55,986 bases of DNA. It comes from Gemmatimonadota bacterium. Lineage in GTDB: Bacteria; Gemmatimonadota; Gemmatimonadetes; Longimicrobiales; Gaopeijiaceae. A model generated the notes under the pieces. That model saw only the letters and a list, made by a program, of their open reading frames with translations. It had not been told where the DNA came from and made no database searches. The stretch lies in assembly GCA_024638325.1 (NCBI GenBank), contig JAHEKM010000003.1:1-55986 (forward strand), given 5' to 3'. How positions within the stretch are numbered: position 1 is the first letter of the stretch; each line of letters opens with the position of its first letter. Shown in pieces: positions 35,712 through 45,191 of the stretch. Both the position numbers and the translations under genes were made by a program.

Positions 35712-36971
35712 TTAGTCCATCTGACGTCGGATGAACGTCGGTATGTCCAACCCCTCGATCTGATCCCTGGACACCGTTCGCTCCGGGAAGCGTGTGAGCG
35801 GAAGCACCTGATCCGCCCTCGGCGGCACGATCGTCTCCGCCATCTGAGGGGGCATGTGCTCCACCCGTCCACCACCCGCAGCTACCCTCACCTCCAGCTG
35901 CTGCGCAACCGGCCGCTCCACCGGGACCTGCTCCTGAAGGGGCTGGACCGGAGGCTGCGGCTGGGGGCGCGGGCGCCGAAAATCGCCCGCAATCACTTTC
36001 TCGTCTTCGGCGGAATCGAAGCCCGTCGCAATGACCGTAACTCGAATCTGGCCATCGAGTTCGGGATCGTGGACGGCGCCGAAGATGATCTCGGCCTCGT
36101 CCCCCGCCTCTTCCTGGATAATCGAAGATATGGTGGTGACCTCGTCAATGGCGAGGTCCATGCCCCCGGTGATGTTGATCAGGACGCCTCGGGCACCCGC
36201 GATCGACACGTTGTCGAGCAGCGGCGAGGAGATCGCCTCCTGGGCCGCCTCCTGCGCCCGGTTGTCACCTTCTCCGAAGCCCGAGCCCATGAGGGCAGGG
36301 CCCCGAGCGGCCATGACCGTGCGCACGTCGGCGAAGTCCACGTTGACCTCACCGGTGACGCTGATGAGGTCCGAGATGCCCTGCGTGGCGTTCAGCAGAA
36401 CCTCGTCGGCCTTCTTCAGCGCATCCTTGAACGACGTGCCCTTGGGCACGACGGCGAGAAGCCGGTCGTTGGGCACCAGGATCATGGTGTCGACGGCACG
36501 CCGCAGCTCGGCCAGGCCTTGCATGGCCTGGCGCTCCCGCTTGCGGCCCTCGAACGAGAACGGCTTGGTGACGATACCGATCGTCAGCGCGCCCATGTCG
36601 CGGGCGATCTCGGCGACGAGCGGTGCTGCGCCGGTACCGGTGCCTCCGCCCATGCCAGCGGTGACGAAGACCAGGTCGGCGCCCTCGAGCGCACGACGCA
36701 CCTCGTCCTCGCTCTCGGCGAGGGCCTGACGGCCGATCTCGGGCCGTGCCCCGGCTCCGAGGCCGCGAGTCAGCTTCTTCCCGATCTGGATCGTGACTTG
36801 GGCCCTGGAGCTCTTGAGAGCCTGACCGTCGGTGTTCATCGAGATGAACTCGACGCCTTCCAGGTCTTCGTCCACCATGCGGTTCACCGCGTTGCCGCCG
36901 GCGCCGCCGACGCCCACGACCTTCATGCGCGCGTTCTGAATCGGAGTCTCTTCGAACTCGAAGATCATCAT
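35712..36971 (-). CDS. ftsZ: Cell division GTPase FtsZ
   Basis: FtsZ forms the division ring. The 419-residue protein has [15 protein letters not shown] near the N-terminus, the tubulin signature GGGTGTG (108-114), the T7-loop region around [10 protein letters not shown], a Pro/Gln-rich linker (about 322-350), and the conserved tail [10 protein letters not shown] that binds FtsA. Two ATG codons in a row (36971, 36968) follow a strong GGGAGG five bases upstream. It lies 28 bases after ftsA. Confidence 0.98.
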   Translation of the reverse strand: MMIFEFEETPIQNARMKVVGVGGAGGNAVNRMVDEDLEGVEFISMNTDGQALKSSRAQVTIQIGKKLTRGLGAGARPEIGRQALAESEDEVRRALEGADLVFVTAGMGGGTGTGAAPLVAEIARDMGALTIGIVTKPFSFEGRKRERQAMQGLAELRRAVDTMILVPNDRLLAVVPKGTSFKDALKKADEVLLNATQGISDLISVTGEVNVDFADVRTVMAARGPALMGSGFGEGDNRAQEAAQEAISSPLLDNVSIAGARGVLINITGGMDLAIDEVTTISSIIQEEAGDEAEIIFGAVHDPELDGQIRVTVIATGFDSAEDEKVIAGDFRRPRPQPQPPVQPLQEQVPVERPVAQQLEVRVAAGGGRVEHMPPQMAETIVPPRADQVLPLTRFPERTVSRDQIEGLDIPTFIRRQMD

Positions 36972-36999
36972 TGTGTCCTCCCGTGGGACTGTCGTGGGA

Positions 37000-38229
37000 C
37001 TAGAAGAATTCCTTGAGCCAAGTACCGAGCTTCGTGAACACGCCCGAAGTGAGCGTAGAGGCGCCCCTGCCCGTCTCCGCGAAGCGATCCGCTCCCCAGA
37101 GAGCGAGACCCGCAGCAACCGCGAAGCGAGGGCGCCGAACCGAGTCCGCCAGGCCGCCGAGCCCCTCCGCGGGCACGCCGAGCCGAACGGGTGAGGCAAA
37201 GATCTGCTGGGCCAACTCGATGATGCCGGGGATCGCGACCGTCCCGCCCGTCAACACGATGCCGGCGCCGAGCTTGTCGAGAACCCCCTGCTCCTCCAGC
37301 TCCTGCTGGACGATGCCGAACATCTCGTCGAGCCGCTGTTCTATGATGTGAGCGATCAGCTCGCGGGCCACGGCCCTCATCTGACCGGGCGACGGGCCGG
37401 GCATCTCCACGGTCTCGCGCGGATCGACGAGCTGCGCGAAGGCCATGCCGTACTGCTCCTTGGCTCGCGTCGCCTCCGCGTACGGGACCGACAGCCCCCG
37501 CACGAGGTCGGCGGTGAGGGTCGCCCCGCCGAAGGGCAGGATGGAGACGTGCTGGACCTTGCCTTCGTAGTACGCGGCGATGTCCGTCGTCGTGGCGCCG
37601 ATCTCGACCATGGCGACGCCCACTTCCTTCTCGTCTTCGGTCAGCACCGCGTGGCCTCCCGCGAGCGGCTCGAGAACGAGCTCCTGCACGCGGTAGCCCG
37701 CCCGGTTCACGGCCTTGGTGATGTTGGCGGAGCCGGTGATCTGGCACGTCACCAGGAACACCTCGGCCTCGAGACGCACGCCGGCCATGCCGACGGGATC
37801 CTTGATGCCCCGTTGGTTGTCGACCCGGTACTCCTGCGGAATGGCGTGAATCATCTCACGGTCCGGGGGCAGCGCTACGGCGCGCGCCACCACGTGGACA
37901 CGATCGACGTCGTCCGAGGTGACCTCGTCCTCCGAGATCGCCACGACGCCCATGGAATTCGATGCGCGGACGTGGTCTCCTCCGATACCCGCGTAGACGC
38001 GGTCCACGGAAACACCGGCCATGAGCTCAGCTTCCTTCATGGAGCTCCGCACGGACTCCGTGATCTCGTCGATGTTGGTGACCATGTCGCCGCGCAGCCC
38101 ACCGGTCCGAGCCTGACCCACGCCCAGTATGGTGAGACCCGGCCGACGAAGATCCCCGCTGATCTCCCCGATGACCGCGCACGTGTTTGCCGTGCCGATG
38201 TCGAGGCCGGCGATGAGGTTGGCGCGCAT
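37000..38229 (-). CDS. ftsA: Cell division protein FtsA
   Basis: FtsA, an actin relative, links FtsZ to the membrane. The 409-residue protein begins with the phosphate-1 motif [10 protein letters not shown], has the FtsA-specific 1C subdomain around 80-170, the phosphate-2 region [11 protein letters not shown], the adenosine motif [11 protein letters not shown], and ends in an amphipathic helix ([12 protein letters not shown]) that would insert into the membrane. A GGGAGG precedes the ATG. Confidence 0.97.
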   Translation of the reverse strand: MRANLIAGLDIGTANTCAVIGEISGDLRRPGLTILGVGQARTGGLRGDMVTNIDEITESVRSSMKEAELMAGVSVDRVYAGIGGDHVRASNSMGVVAISEDEVTSDDVDRVHVVARAVALPPDREMIHAIPQEYRVDNQRGIKDPVGMAGVRLEAEVFLVTCQITGSANITKAVNRAGYRVQELVLEPLAGGHAVLTEDEKEVGVAMVEIGATTTDIAAYYEGKVQHVSILPFGGATLTADLVRGLSVPYAEATRAKEQYGMAFAQLVDPRETVEMPGPSPGQMRAVARELIAHIIEQRLDEMFGIVQQELEEQGVLDKLGAGIVLTGGTVAIPGIIELAQQIFASPVRLGVPAEGLGGLADSVRRPRFAVAAGLALWGADRFAETGRGASTLTSGVFTKLGTWLKEFF

Positions 38230-38231
38230 GC

Positions 38232-38975
38232 TCAGCTCCCTCCCTCGCGGCCACGCCGCACCACGACCTGGTCCTCGAAGCGCAGGTCCACGACTCGCGG
38301 AAGTCGATCGGGCGTTTTCGAGGCGGCATCGGCCAACGCCCCGAGCCCCTCACGCAGACGTGCCGGAGGTGTCCCGGGCTGGACGAGGAAGTCGACCGGT
38401 GGGTCGGTCCAGCTCACGACCATGGCGCCCCGTTCGGTCCACGCGACGCTGGAGACACGCTGCAGGAACGCCGTGTCCGACGTCATGAGGTGATGGACCT
38501 CGCCGGCCAGCTGGCGTACGTCGTCTGGGACGAGGCGCGCGCCACTTGGTGGCCGGGCCGCGGTGGACAGCACCGGAAGATCGAGTCGGTACGCCGCCGG
38601 GTCGAGCGGGAGCCGATACCCCTCGGCATCGACCGGCTCGAGTGCGGGCGTGGGCGCCAAGGCCACGGGCGTGCGCTCGACCACGTCCACGACGAGTCCG
38701 TCCGGGAACCGTCGCGTCACGCGGGCCTCACGCACGAGCGGATGGCGCGCGACGCGATCCGACCAAGCCGCGCGGTCTCCCCACACCGAGGTCTCGGGAC
38801 CGAGGTCGAGCAGGGTCACGACTTTCGCCTCTGACAGGTATCGTAGCCCGCGCACCTCGACCTTGGAGATCACGAACGTGTCCAAGTCGCGCATCCAGGC
38901 CGAGACGCTCGGCCACGCGGTGGCTGCGGCACCCAACGCGGCGGTCGTGAGCAGGATCTTCACGTCCCTACGCAT
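38232..38975 (-). CDS. ftsQ: Cell division protein FtsQ/DivIB
   Basis: FtsQ is the bitopic hub that brings FtsL and FtsB to the divisome. The 247-residue protein has a short cytoplasmic start, one membrane helix (about 7-24), a POTRA domain beginning with VISKVEVRGLRYLSEAKV, the FPDGLVVDVVERTPVA strand and a beta domain. It overlaps the end of murC by eight bases and precedes ftsA by two. In many clusters murB or ddl lies between murC and ftsQ; neither is present here. Confidence 0.92.
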   Translation of the reverse strand: MRRDVKILLTTAALGAAATAWPSVSAWMRDLDTFVISKVEVRGLRYLSEAKVVTLLDLGPETSVWGDRAAWSDRVARHPLVREARVTRRFPDGLVVDVVERTPVALAPTPALEPVDAEGYRLPLDPAAYRLDLPVLSTAARPPSGARLVPDDVRQLAGEVHHLMTSDTAFLQRVSSVAWTERGAMVVSWTDPPVDFLVQPGTPPARLREGLGALADAASKTPDRLPRVVDLRFEDQVVVRRGREGGS

Positions 38976-40380
38976 GGACTCTGGCCTCCAGCAACTCGAG
39001 CAGGTCCGCCCCCAGTGTCTCTATGGATCCGGCGCCGAGCGCGACGACGAGATCACCCGGCTCCAGCGTGGCCTCGACTGCCCCGGGCAGCGTGGCGAGA
39101 TCGGCGTGGTAACGGACGCCGGACGCGCCGGCCGAGCGCGCTGCCTCGGCGACCAGCTCACCGTTCACTCCTGGAAGCGGAACCTCGCGTGCCGGGAAGA
39201 CGTCGGTCACCCAGGCTACATCGGCGAGCCCGAGCGCCCGCCCGAAGTCGGCCGCGAAATCACGCGTGCGCGAGTACAGGTGTGGCTGGAATACCGCGAC
39301 GATTCGGGCCCCCGGAAAGCGAGCCCGGGCGGTGCGCAGAGTGGCCACGATCTCTGTGGGGTGATGCGCGTAGTCGTCGACGACTGTGATGCCTTCGACT
39401 TCGCCCAGTTGTTCGAAGCGACGCCCCACCCCGGTGAACCGACCCAGCGACTCCAGAATGTCCGGCCAGTCGACGTTCAGGTAGCGGGCCACGCTCGCGG
39501 CCCCCAGGGCGTTCAGCAGATTGTGTCGCCCCCCGACCTGTAGTCGCAGCGTCCCGACGGCCACGCCTTCCTCCATGAGGTCGCACGCCGTGACGTGGGG
39601 CTCCACCGCGACGCGCACTGCGCGCAGCATGGACCCGGCGCTGGTGCCGTACGTGTACCCCGCGCGCTCGAGACCGGCGAGCAGGGACGACGCCCCGCTG
39701 TCGTCCGCGCAGACGACGGTGCGCCCGGAGCCTCTGGTCCGAGCCGCGAAGTCGGCAAAGGCTGCACGCACGCCTCTGAGGTCGCCGTAGATATCGAGGT
39801 GGTCGGCTTCCATGTTGGTGATGACCGAGACGTCCGGCGTCAGCGTCAGGAAGGACCGGTCGTACTCGTCCGCCTCCACCACGAAGAGGTCGGTGGAGCC
39901 GAATCGCAGGTTGCTCTCCCACCCGAGCACCCGACCGCCGACCAGTCCCGTGGGATCGAGTCCGGCGCCGGCGAGGATCTCGGTGGTCATCGCCGTGGTC
40001 GTCGTCTTTCCATGCGTCCCGGCGATCGCCGCCAGAGTACCGGAAGCCACCCACTCTCCGAGGGCGCGCGCCCGCTTCACGACCGGGATGCCCGCTGCGC
40101 GTGCGGTGACGACCTCAGGGTGCTCGGCCGGGATCGCCGAGGTCACCACCAAGGCGGACGCATCTTGGACGTGGACCGGATCGTGCCCGACGTGAACCGT
40201 GGCGCCGAGCTCCTCGAGGCCACGGAGCGAGGCTCCGTCCTTCGCGTCGCACCCGCTCACCTTTCCGCCGCTCCTGAGCACGAGCTCGGCCAGCGCGCAC
40301 ATCCCCGCCCCGCCGGCGCCCATGAAGTGGACCGGTCTTTCGGATGCGAGGGCACGAAGGTCAACGGGACGATCGCTCAC
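38968..40380 (-). CDS. murC: UDP-N-acetylmuramate-L-alanine ligase
   Basis: MurC adds the first amino acid, L-Ala, to UDP-MurNAc. The 470-residue Mur ligase has the N-terminal Rossmann glycines in FMGAGGAGMCALA, the ATP loop AGTHGKTTT, the EADEYDRSFL metal segment, the LNALGAASV segment and the C-terminal DDYAHHPTEI motif specific to MurC. GTG 40380 overlaps the murG stop. Confidence 0.97.
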   Translation of the reverse strand: MSDRPVDLRALASERPVHFMGAGGAGMCALAELVLRSGGKVSGCDAKDGASLRGLEELGATVHVGHDPVHVQDASALVVTSAIPAEHPEVVTARAAGIPVVKRARALGEWVASGTLAAIAGTHGKTTTTAMTTEILAGAGLDPTGLVGGRVLGWESNLRFGSTDLFVVEADEYDRSFLTLTPDVSVITNMEADHLDIYGDLRGVRAAFADFAARTRGSGRTVVCADDSGASSLLAGLERAGYTYGTSAGSMLRAVRVAVEPHVTACDLMEEGVAVGTLRLQVGGRHNLLNALGAASVARYLNVDWPDILESLGRFTGVGRRFEQLGEVEGITVVDDYAHHPTEIVATLRTARARFPGARIVAVFQPHLYSRTRDFAADFGRALGLADVAWVTDVFPAREVPLPGVNGELVAEAARSAGASGVRYHADLATLPGAVEATLEPGDLVVALGAGSIETLGADLLELLEARVHA

Positions 40381-41519
40381 GCGGCCCTCCCGTGAGGCGA
40401 GAGGAAGGAGGCGACGTCAGCCGCGATCTCCACGGCGGCGTCCGGGCGTGCCATGCCGGCGGCGGCGGCACGCATGCCATCGAGCCGGCCGGGACGAGAC
40501 AGCAGCGCCGACAGCTCGCTCCACAGCGTCGCTCCGGTCAGCTCGGACTCCGGAGCCACCAACGCCACGCCAGCTCGCTCGAGCGAGCGGGCGTTGTGCA
40601 TCTGGTGGTCGGCGGCGGCGAACGGGTAGGGCACCAGGATCGACGGCAGGCCGGCGTTGAGCAGCTCGGCCGTCGACATCGCGCCGGCCCTGCAGACGGC
40701 TACGTCCGCGGCGGCGAGCGCCGCGGGCATGTCATCGATGTAGGCGACGGCCCGCACCCAGTCGGGCGAGGCACATTCGCTCAGCAGGCTCGACACGCCG
40801 TCGATGTGCTTCGGGCCCGTCGACCAGAGCAGATGCAAGCGATCGGGGCGCTGTAGGCTGCCGGCGCTCACGCCTCGGACGGCCTCGCCGACCACCCTGT
40901 TCAGCGCCAAGGAGCCCTGGCTCCCTCCGGCCACGAGCACGAGCACCGCGTCCGAGGGGAGGTCGAGCGCGGCGCGGGCTACGTCCCGCCCGCCGCTCGC
41001 GGCCGGACGCACGGGATTGCCCGTGACGCGTGTCACCTCGCGACCCGCAGGTAGCCGATCGACGACGTCCGGAAACGCCACGTGCACTCGGGACGCCCAC
41101 CGGCTGAGGAGCTTCGTCACGGCCCCCGGCACGGAGTTCTGCTCCTGTAGAACGAGCGTCACGCCGCGCATCGCAGCCATGATCCCCGCGGGTGCACCCG
41201 CGTAGCCGCCGGTCACCACGACCACCTCCGGCCTTTGCTCGGAGAACAAGCGGCCGACGCGAACCAGAGAGGTCGCGAGACCGGTGATCGCCCGCCAGCT
41301 CCGAAAAGGATGAGCCCGATCCACGCCCTGGACGGGCAGGAGGAGGTGCTCCTCGCCCTGCTCCGGGAGGACGCGCGCCTCGAGACCACGCTGTGCGCCG
41401 ACGAACACGACGCGCACGTCCGGTCGGAGTTGCCTGAGCGCATCGGCGACCGCAAGGGCAGGGTACAGGTGCCCACCCGTACCGCCGCCGGAGAACACGA
41501 CCACCGGCGCCTCATGCAC
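40377..41519 (-). CDS. murG: Lipid II synthase MurG (undecaprenyl-PP-MurNAc-pentapeptide GlcNAc transferase)
   Basis: MurG adds GlcNAc to lipid I at the inner membrane face. The 380-residue GT28 enzyme has SGGGTGGHLYPALA at the N-terminus, TGGYAGAPA, the LQEQNSVPG segment, the GGSQGS donor loop and CRAGAMSTAEL with the C-terminal UDP-GlcNAc contacts. GTG 41519 overlaps the ftsW stop by eight bases. Confidence 0.97.
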   Translation of the reverse strand: MHEAPVVVFSGGGTGGHLYPALAVADALRQLRPDVRVVFVGAQRGLEARVLPEQGEEHLLLPVQGVDRAHPFRSWRAITGLATSLVRVGRLFSEQRPEVVVVTGGYAGAPAGIMAAMRGVTLVLQEQNSVPGAVTKLLSRWASRVHVAFPDVVDRLPAGREVTRVTGNPVRPAASGGRDVARAALDLPSDAVLVLVAGGSQGSLALNRVVGEAVRGVSAGSLQRPDRLHLLWSTGPKHIDGVSSLLSECASPDWVRAVAYIDDMPAALAAADVAVCRAGAMSTAELLNAGLPSILVPYPFAAADHQMHNARSLERAGVALVAPESELTGATLWSELSALLSRPGRLDGMRAAAAGMARPDAAVEIAADVASFLSPHGRAA

Positions 41520-42690
41520 GGGCCGCCTTTCCGCCAGGCGTGGCGCGCGCTACCGAGATGAGTATCCCGAGCGCCACCAGCGTCATGATCAGGTTGGAGC
41601 GCCCGTACGAGACCAACGGGAGGGCGAGTCCGGTCGCCGGCGCCAGGGCCAGACCCACGGCCATGTGCAGGATCGCCTGCAGTGTCACCAGGCTGGTGCA
41701 CCCGATTGCCAGGAGTTGCCCGAAACGGTCTCGCGCCCGACCCGCGATGCGGAAGCCGACGAGGACGATGGCTGCGTACAGGCCCACCAGAAGCAGGACG
41801 CCGATGAAGCCCCACTCCTCGCCGATCATGGCGAAGATGAAGTCGTTGTGGGCTTCAGGGAGGAAGCCGAACTTCTGGCGTCCTTCGCCGATACCCACGC
41901 CGTTGACGCCTCCGGAGCCGAGCGCGAGCAGCGATTGGCGCACCTGGAAGCCCGACCCGGCCGGGTCGGCCGTCGGATTCAGGAAGGCTTCGATGCGCTC
42001 GGCGCGGAAGCCCACCGCGAACTGCCGCCACAGGAACGGAAGGGACAGCAGTGCCAGAAAGACGAAGTGCGCTAGGCGCGCGCCTGCGGCGAACACGATC
42101 AGGGCGCCCAACATCGTGATCACCATGGCCCCGGAGAGATCCGGCTCGAGCACCGTCAGGACGATGACCACGCCCCAGACCGCCAGGAAAGGACCCAACC
42201 CACGTCGCAGCGACTGGAAGTGGGGTGCCTTCTTCACCGCGACCGCGGCGGTCCATACGACCACCGCGACTTTGGCGATTTCCGAGGGCTGCACCGAGAT
42301 GCCCGCCACGAGCAGCCAACGTCTCGCGCCGTTCGTCTCCGGGGCGATCGCGTGCGTCCAGGGCAGCAGGACGAGAACGAGTCCGACGACGCTCGCAACC
42401 AGGAGCGGCCAGGCCAGCTCTTCCCACAGTTGATACGGGAGCCAGGCGCACAGCATGAGCGCCGCGAGACCGATGCCGGCGCCCGCGGCCTGGTTGAGGA
42501 CGTAGTACGTGTCGGGCAAGCTCTGACGGAGCGCCAACACGGACGAGGCCGAGTAGAGCGATACCAGCCCGAACGACAACAGGAGCACGGTCAGGCCCAT
42601 GACGGCGGCGGCCTCCCAGCCGCGGCCGAGGCCCGCGTCGGGTAGCCGGACCGGACCCGCCGGGGCGATATCCATCGGGCGGGGGCTCAC
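41512..42690 (-). CDS. ftsW: Septal peptidoglycan glycosyltransferase FtsW
   Basis: FtsW is the SEDS-family polymerase that acts with FtsI at the septum. The 392-residue protein has about ten membrane helices, the RRWLLVAGISVQPSE segment, the catalytic Asp region VLEPDLSGAMV, the AHNDFIFAMIGEEWG loop and the C-terminal LPLVSYGRSNL motif. GTG 42690 is chosen because it overlaps the murD stop (GTGA) and has GGAGG seven bases upstream; ATG 42675 is an alternative. Confidence 0.96.
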   Translation of the reverse strand: MSPRPMDIAPAGPVRLPDAGLGRGWEAAAVMGLTVLLLSFGLVSLYSASSVLALRQSLPDTYYVLNQAAGAGIGLAALMLCAWLPYQLWEELAWPLLVASVVGLVLVLLPWTHAIAPETNGARRWLLVAGISVQPSEIAKVAVVVWTAAVAVKKAPHFQSLRRGLGPFLAVWGVVIVLTVLEPDLSGAMVITMLGALIVFAAGARLAHFVFLALLSLPFLWRQFAVGFRAERIEAFLNPTADPAGSGFQVRQSLLALGSGGVNGVGIGEGRQKFGFLPEAHNDFIFAMIGEEWGFIGVLLLVGLYAAIVLVGFRIAGRARDRFGQLLAIGCTSLVTLQAILHMAVGLALAPATGLALPLVSYGRSNLIMTLVALGILISVARATPGGKAARA

Positions 42691-44048
42691 GCGAGACCCT
42701 CCACGAGCTGCTTGAACGTTCCGCCACGCTCCTCGTACGACCGGAACATGTCGAAGCTCGAGCATGCGGGCGAAAGCAGAACCATGTCCCCAGCCACCGC
42801 GACCTCCGCGGCGCGCGCGACCACGGACGCGAAGTCCCCACCGAGCACCTCGACGGGAACGCTTCCGGCGAGCTCCCTGGCGATCCGGTCCCGAACCGCG
42901 CCGTAGGCGAGCACCTGTCGGACCCGAGCCTTCGCCTCGGTGGCCAGGGGTCCGAACGGCTCGCCCTTGTCCTTCCCACCCAACAACAGGACGGCCGGGC
43001 GCTCGAGACTTCGCACGGCGCTCACAGCAGCTGCCACGTTCGTCGCCTTCGAGTCATTGACCCACAGGACCCCGCCCACATCAGCCACGGGCTCCATGCG
43101 GTGTGGAAGCGGTCGAGCCGTCCCGAGCCCGGCGCCCACGTCCTGCGCCGACACCCCGGCCAGCAGCGCGACGAGGCCCGCCGCGAGTGCGTTGCTCACG
43201 TTGTGCGCGCCCAGGAGCGGCAGCTCCGAGACGTTCAGCAGCAGCTCGGCCGGACCGTCCACCGCGCCGTACATGGCGTCGCCCTCGACCCACGTGCCCC
43301 GGTTCGACGGTTCTCCGAACAACCACCGTTCCCCGGGCGCATCGCCTGCGAGATCGGCGACGGCCTCGTCTCCTGCGGGCAGCACCCACCGGCTCTCCGC
43401 CGAGGCGTTGTCGAAGATCCTCGCCTTGTCCGCGAAGTATGCGTCGACCTCGTCGTAGTAGTCGAGATGGTCGGGCGACAGGTTCGTGACCACGCCGATG
43501 TCCGGCTTGAACGTCTCCACGCCCCTCAGCTGAAACGAGCTCATTTCGAGGACGTACCAGTCGGGAGGATCGTCGAGGAGCGCGAGGTCCGAGGCAGCCG
43601 GTGCCAGCCCGCCACCGACATTGCCTCCGGCCATCGCCCGCTCGCCCGCCTCGGTGAGGAGGTGGGTGATGAGCAGCGTCGTGGTCGTCTTACCATTGGT
43701 CCCGGTGACCGCGATCAGTTGACCAGAGTAGAACCGAACGGCGAGCTCGGGCTCGCTGATCCAGCGGACCCCGCGCCCTGCGAGCGCCCGGAGCACTGGA
43801 GCGTGCGGTGGGATTCCGGGACTGACCACGACGAGCCCGGCGCGTGCCACGCGGTCGAGGTCGTGTCGTCCCAACTCGACGGTTGCTCCAGCCGACCGGA
43901 GGTCGGTTGCACGAGCTGAAGCTGAGGCCTCAGTGCTCGAATCCGAGACATAGACTTCTCCTCCCTTAGCGAGGGCCAAGCGGGCAGCGGCGACGCCGCT
44001 GACACCGAGTCCTACGACAGCCACACTTTCTCCATCTAAGCGCTTCAT
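42687..44048 (-). CDS. murD: UDP-N-acetylmuramoylalanine-D-glutamate ligase
   Basis: MurD adds D-glutamate. The 453-residue Mur ligase has VVGLGVSGVAAARLA, the SPGIPP motif typical of MurD, the ATP loop VTGTNGKTTT, LEMSSFQL, LSPDHLDYY, the NDSKATN segment, and the C-terminal LLSPACSSFDMF motif. ATG 44048 follows a 36-base gap from mraY with no visible signal. Confidence 0.97.
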   Translation of the reverse strand: MKRLDGESVAVVGLGVSGVAAARLALAKGGEVYVSDSSTEASASARATDLRSAGATVELGRHDLDRVARAGLVVVSPGIPPHAPVLRALAGRGVRWISEPELAVRFYSGQLIAVTGTNGKTTTTLLITHLLTEAGERAMAGGNVGGGLAPAASDLALLDDPPDWYVLEMSSFQLRGVETFKPDIGVVTNLSPDHLDYYDEVDAYFADKARIFDNASAESRWVLPAGDEAVADLAGDAPGERWLFGEPSNRGTWVEGDAMYGAVDGPAELLLNVSELPLLGAHNVSNALAAGLVALLAGVSAQDVGAGLGTARPLPHRMEPVADVGGVLWVNDSKATNVAAAVSAVRSLERPAVLLLGGKDKGEPFGPLATEAKARVRQVLAYGAVRDRIARELAGSVPVEVLGGDFASVVARAAEVAVAGDMVLLSPACSSFDMFRSYEERGGTFKQLVEGLA

Positions 44049-44084
44049 GACGCGTTACCGAGTCCATGAGCGCACTATATCCGC

Positions 44085-45191
44085 TCACCTGATCTTCAAG
44101 GTCGAAATGGCGAGCATCGCGAACAGGACGCCGAGTATCCAAAAGCGCACGACCACCTTCGTCTCGGGCCAGCCGAGCTGCTCGAAGTGGTGGTGGAGCG
44201 GTGACATCCTGAAGATCCGGCGCCCTTCCCCGTAGCGGCGTCGGGTGTACTTGAACCACGTGACCTGCGCGGCGACCGAAAGCGTCTCCAGCACGAAGAC
44301 GCCGCCCACGATGACGAGCAGGAACTCGGCCTTGAGCAGGATCGCCATCACGCCGAGCGCTCCACCCAGAGCGAGCGATCCCGTGTCGCCCATGAAGACC
44401 TGCGCCGGGTGGGCGTTGAACCACAGGAAGCCGACGGCGGCGCCGGCGAGCGCGACCGCGAAGATCGTGAGCTCGCCCGCGCCCGGCAGATAGAAGAAGC
44501 CGAGGTAGCTCGAGGTGTCGACGCGACCCGCGATGTAGGCGAACACGCCGAGCGTCGCGGCCGAGATCGCCGTGAGGCCCGCCGCGAGCCCGTCGAGTCC
44601 GTCGGTGAGGTTCACCGCGTTGGAGGAGCCCGACACCACTGCGCCCGTGAACAGCACGAACACCGGCGCCGCGAACACCGCCGCGTAGTCCGAGAAGAAG
44701 GGGACGGTCGTCCACGTCGTCGGGTGAGGCGAGATCGGGTTCCACAGGAGGAACGCGCCGAGCGCCAACCCGAAGGTCCACTGCCCGACCATCTTGTAGC
44801 GTGCGACCAGGCCACGTGTCTTGCCTTGGACGACTTTGAGGTAGTCGTCGAGGAAGCCGATGCCTCCCATCCACACCAGCGAGACCAACGCGACGATGGT
44901 GTAGGGATTGGTCAGCTCCGCCCATAGGAGGGTCGAGAACGCCGCCGCGCCGATCATGATGAGACCGCCCATGGTCGGCGTACCGGCCTTGCCCATGTGC
45001 GAGTCGGGGCCGATGTCGCGAACCACCTGACCGACGTTGGCCGTCTGCAGCTTGCGGATCACCATCGGGCCGAGCGCGAAGGCGATGAGCAGTGACGTGA
45101 CGACGGCTCCGGCGGCTCGGAACGTGATGTACACGAACACGTTGAAGACCGTGTTCACGTCCGCGAGCGGAGGAAGGAGGTGGAAGAGCAT
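44085..45191 (-). CDS. mraY: Phospho-MurNAc-pentapeptide transferase MraY
   Basis: MraY makes lipid I on undecaprenyl phosphate. The 368-residue membrane protein has about ten helices and the family's signature pieces: GTPTMGGL, the catalytic Asp pair in FLDDYLK, NAVNLTDGLDGLA, NAHPAQVFMGDTGSLALGG and the MSPLHHHFE segment. Its ATG shares one base with the murF stop (TGATG). Confidence 0.98.
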   Translation of the reverse strand: MLFHLLPPLADVNTVFNVFVYITFRAAGAVVTSLLIAFALGPMVIRKLQTANVGQVVRDIGPDSHMGKAGTPTMGGLIMIGAAAFSTLLWAELTNPYTIVALVSLVWMGGIGFLDDYLKVVQGKTRGLVARYKMVGQWTFGLALGAFLLWNPISPHPTTWTTVPFFSDYAAVFAAPVFVLFTGAVVSGSSNAVNLTDGLDGLAAGLTAISAATLGVFAYIAGRVDTSSYLGFFYLPGAGELTIFAVALAGAAVGFLWFNAHPAQVFMGDTGSLALGGALGVMAILLKAEFLLVIVGGVFVLETLSVAAQVTWFKYTRRRYGEGRRIFRMSPLHHHFEQLGWPETKVVVRFWILGVLFAMLAISTLKIR

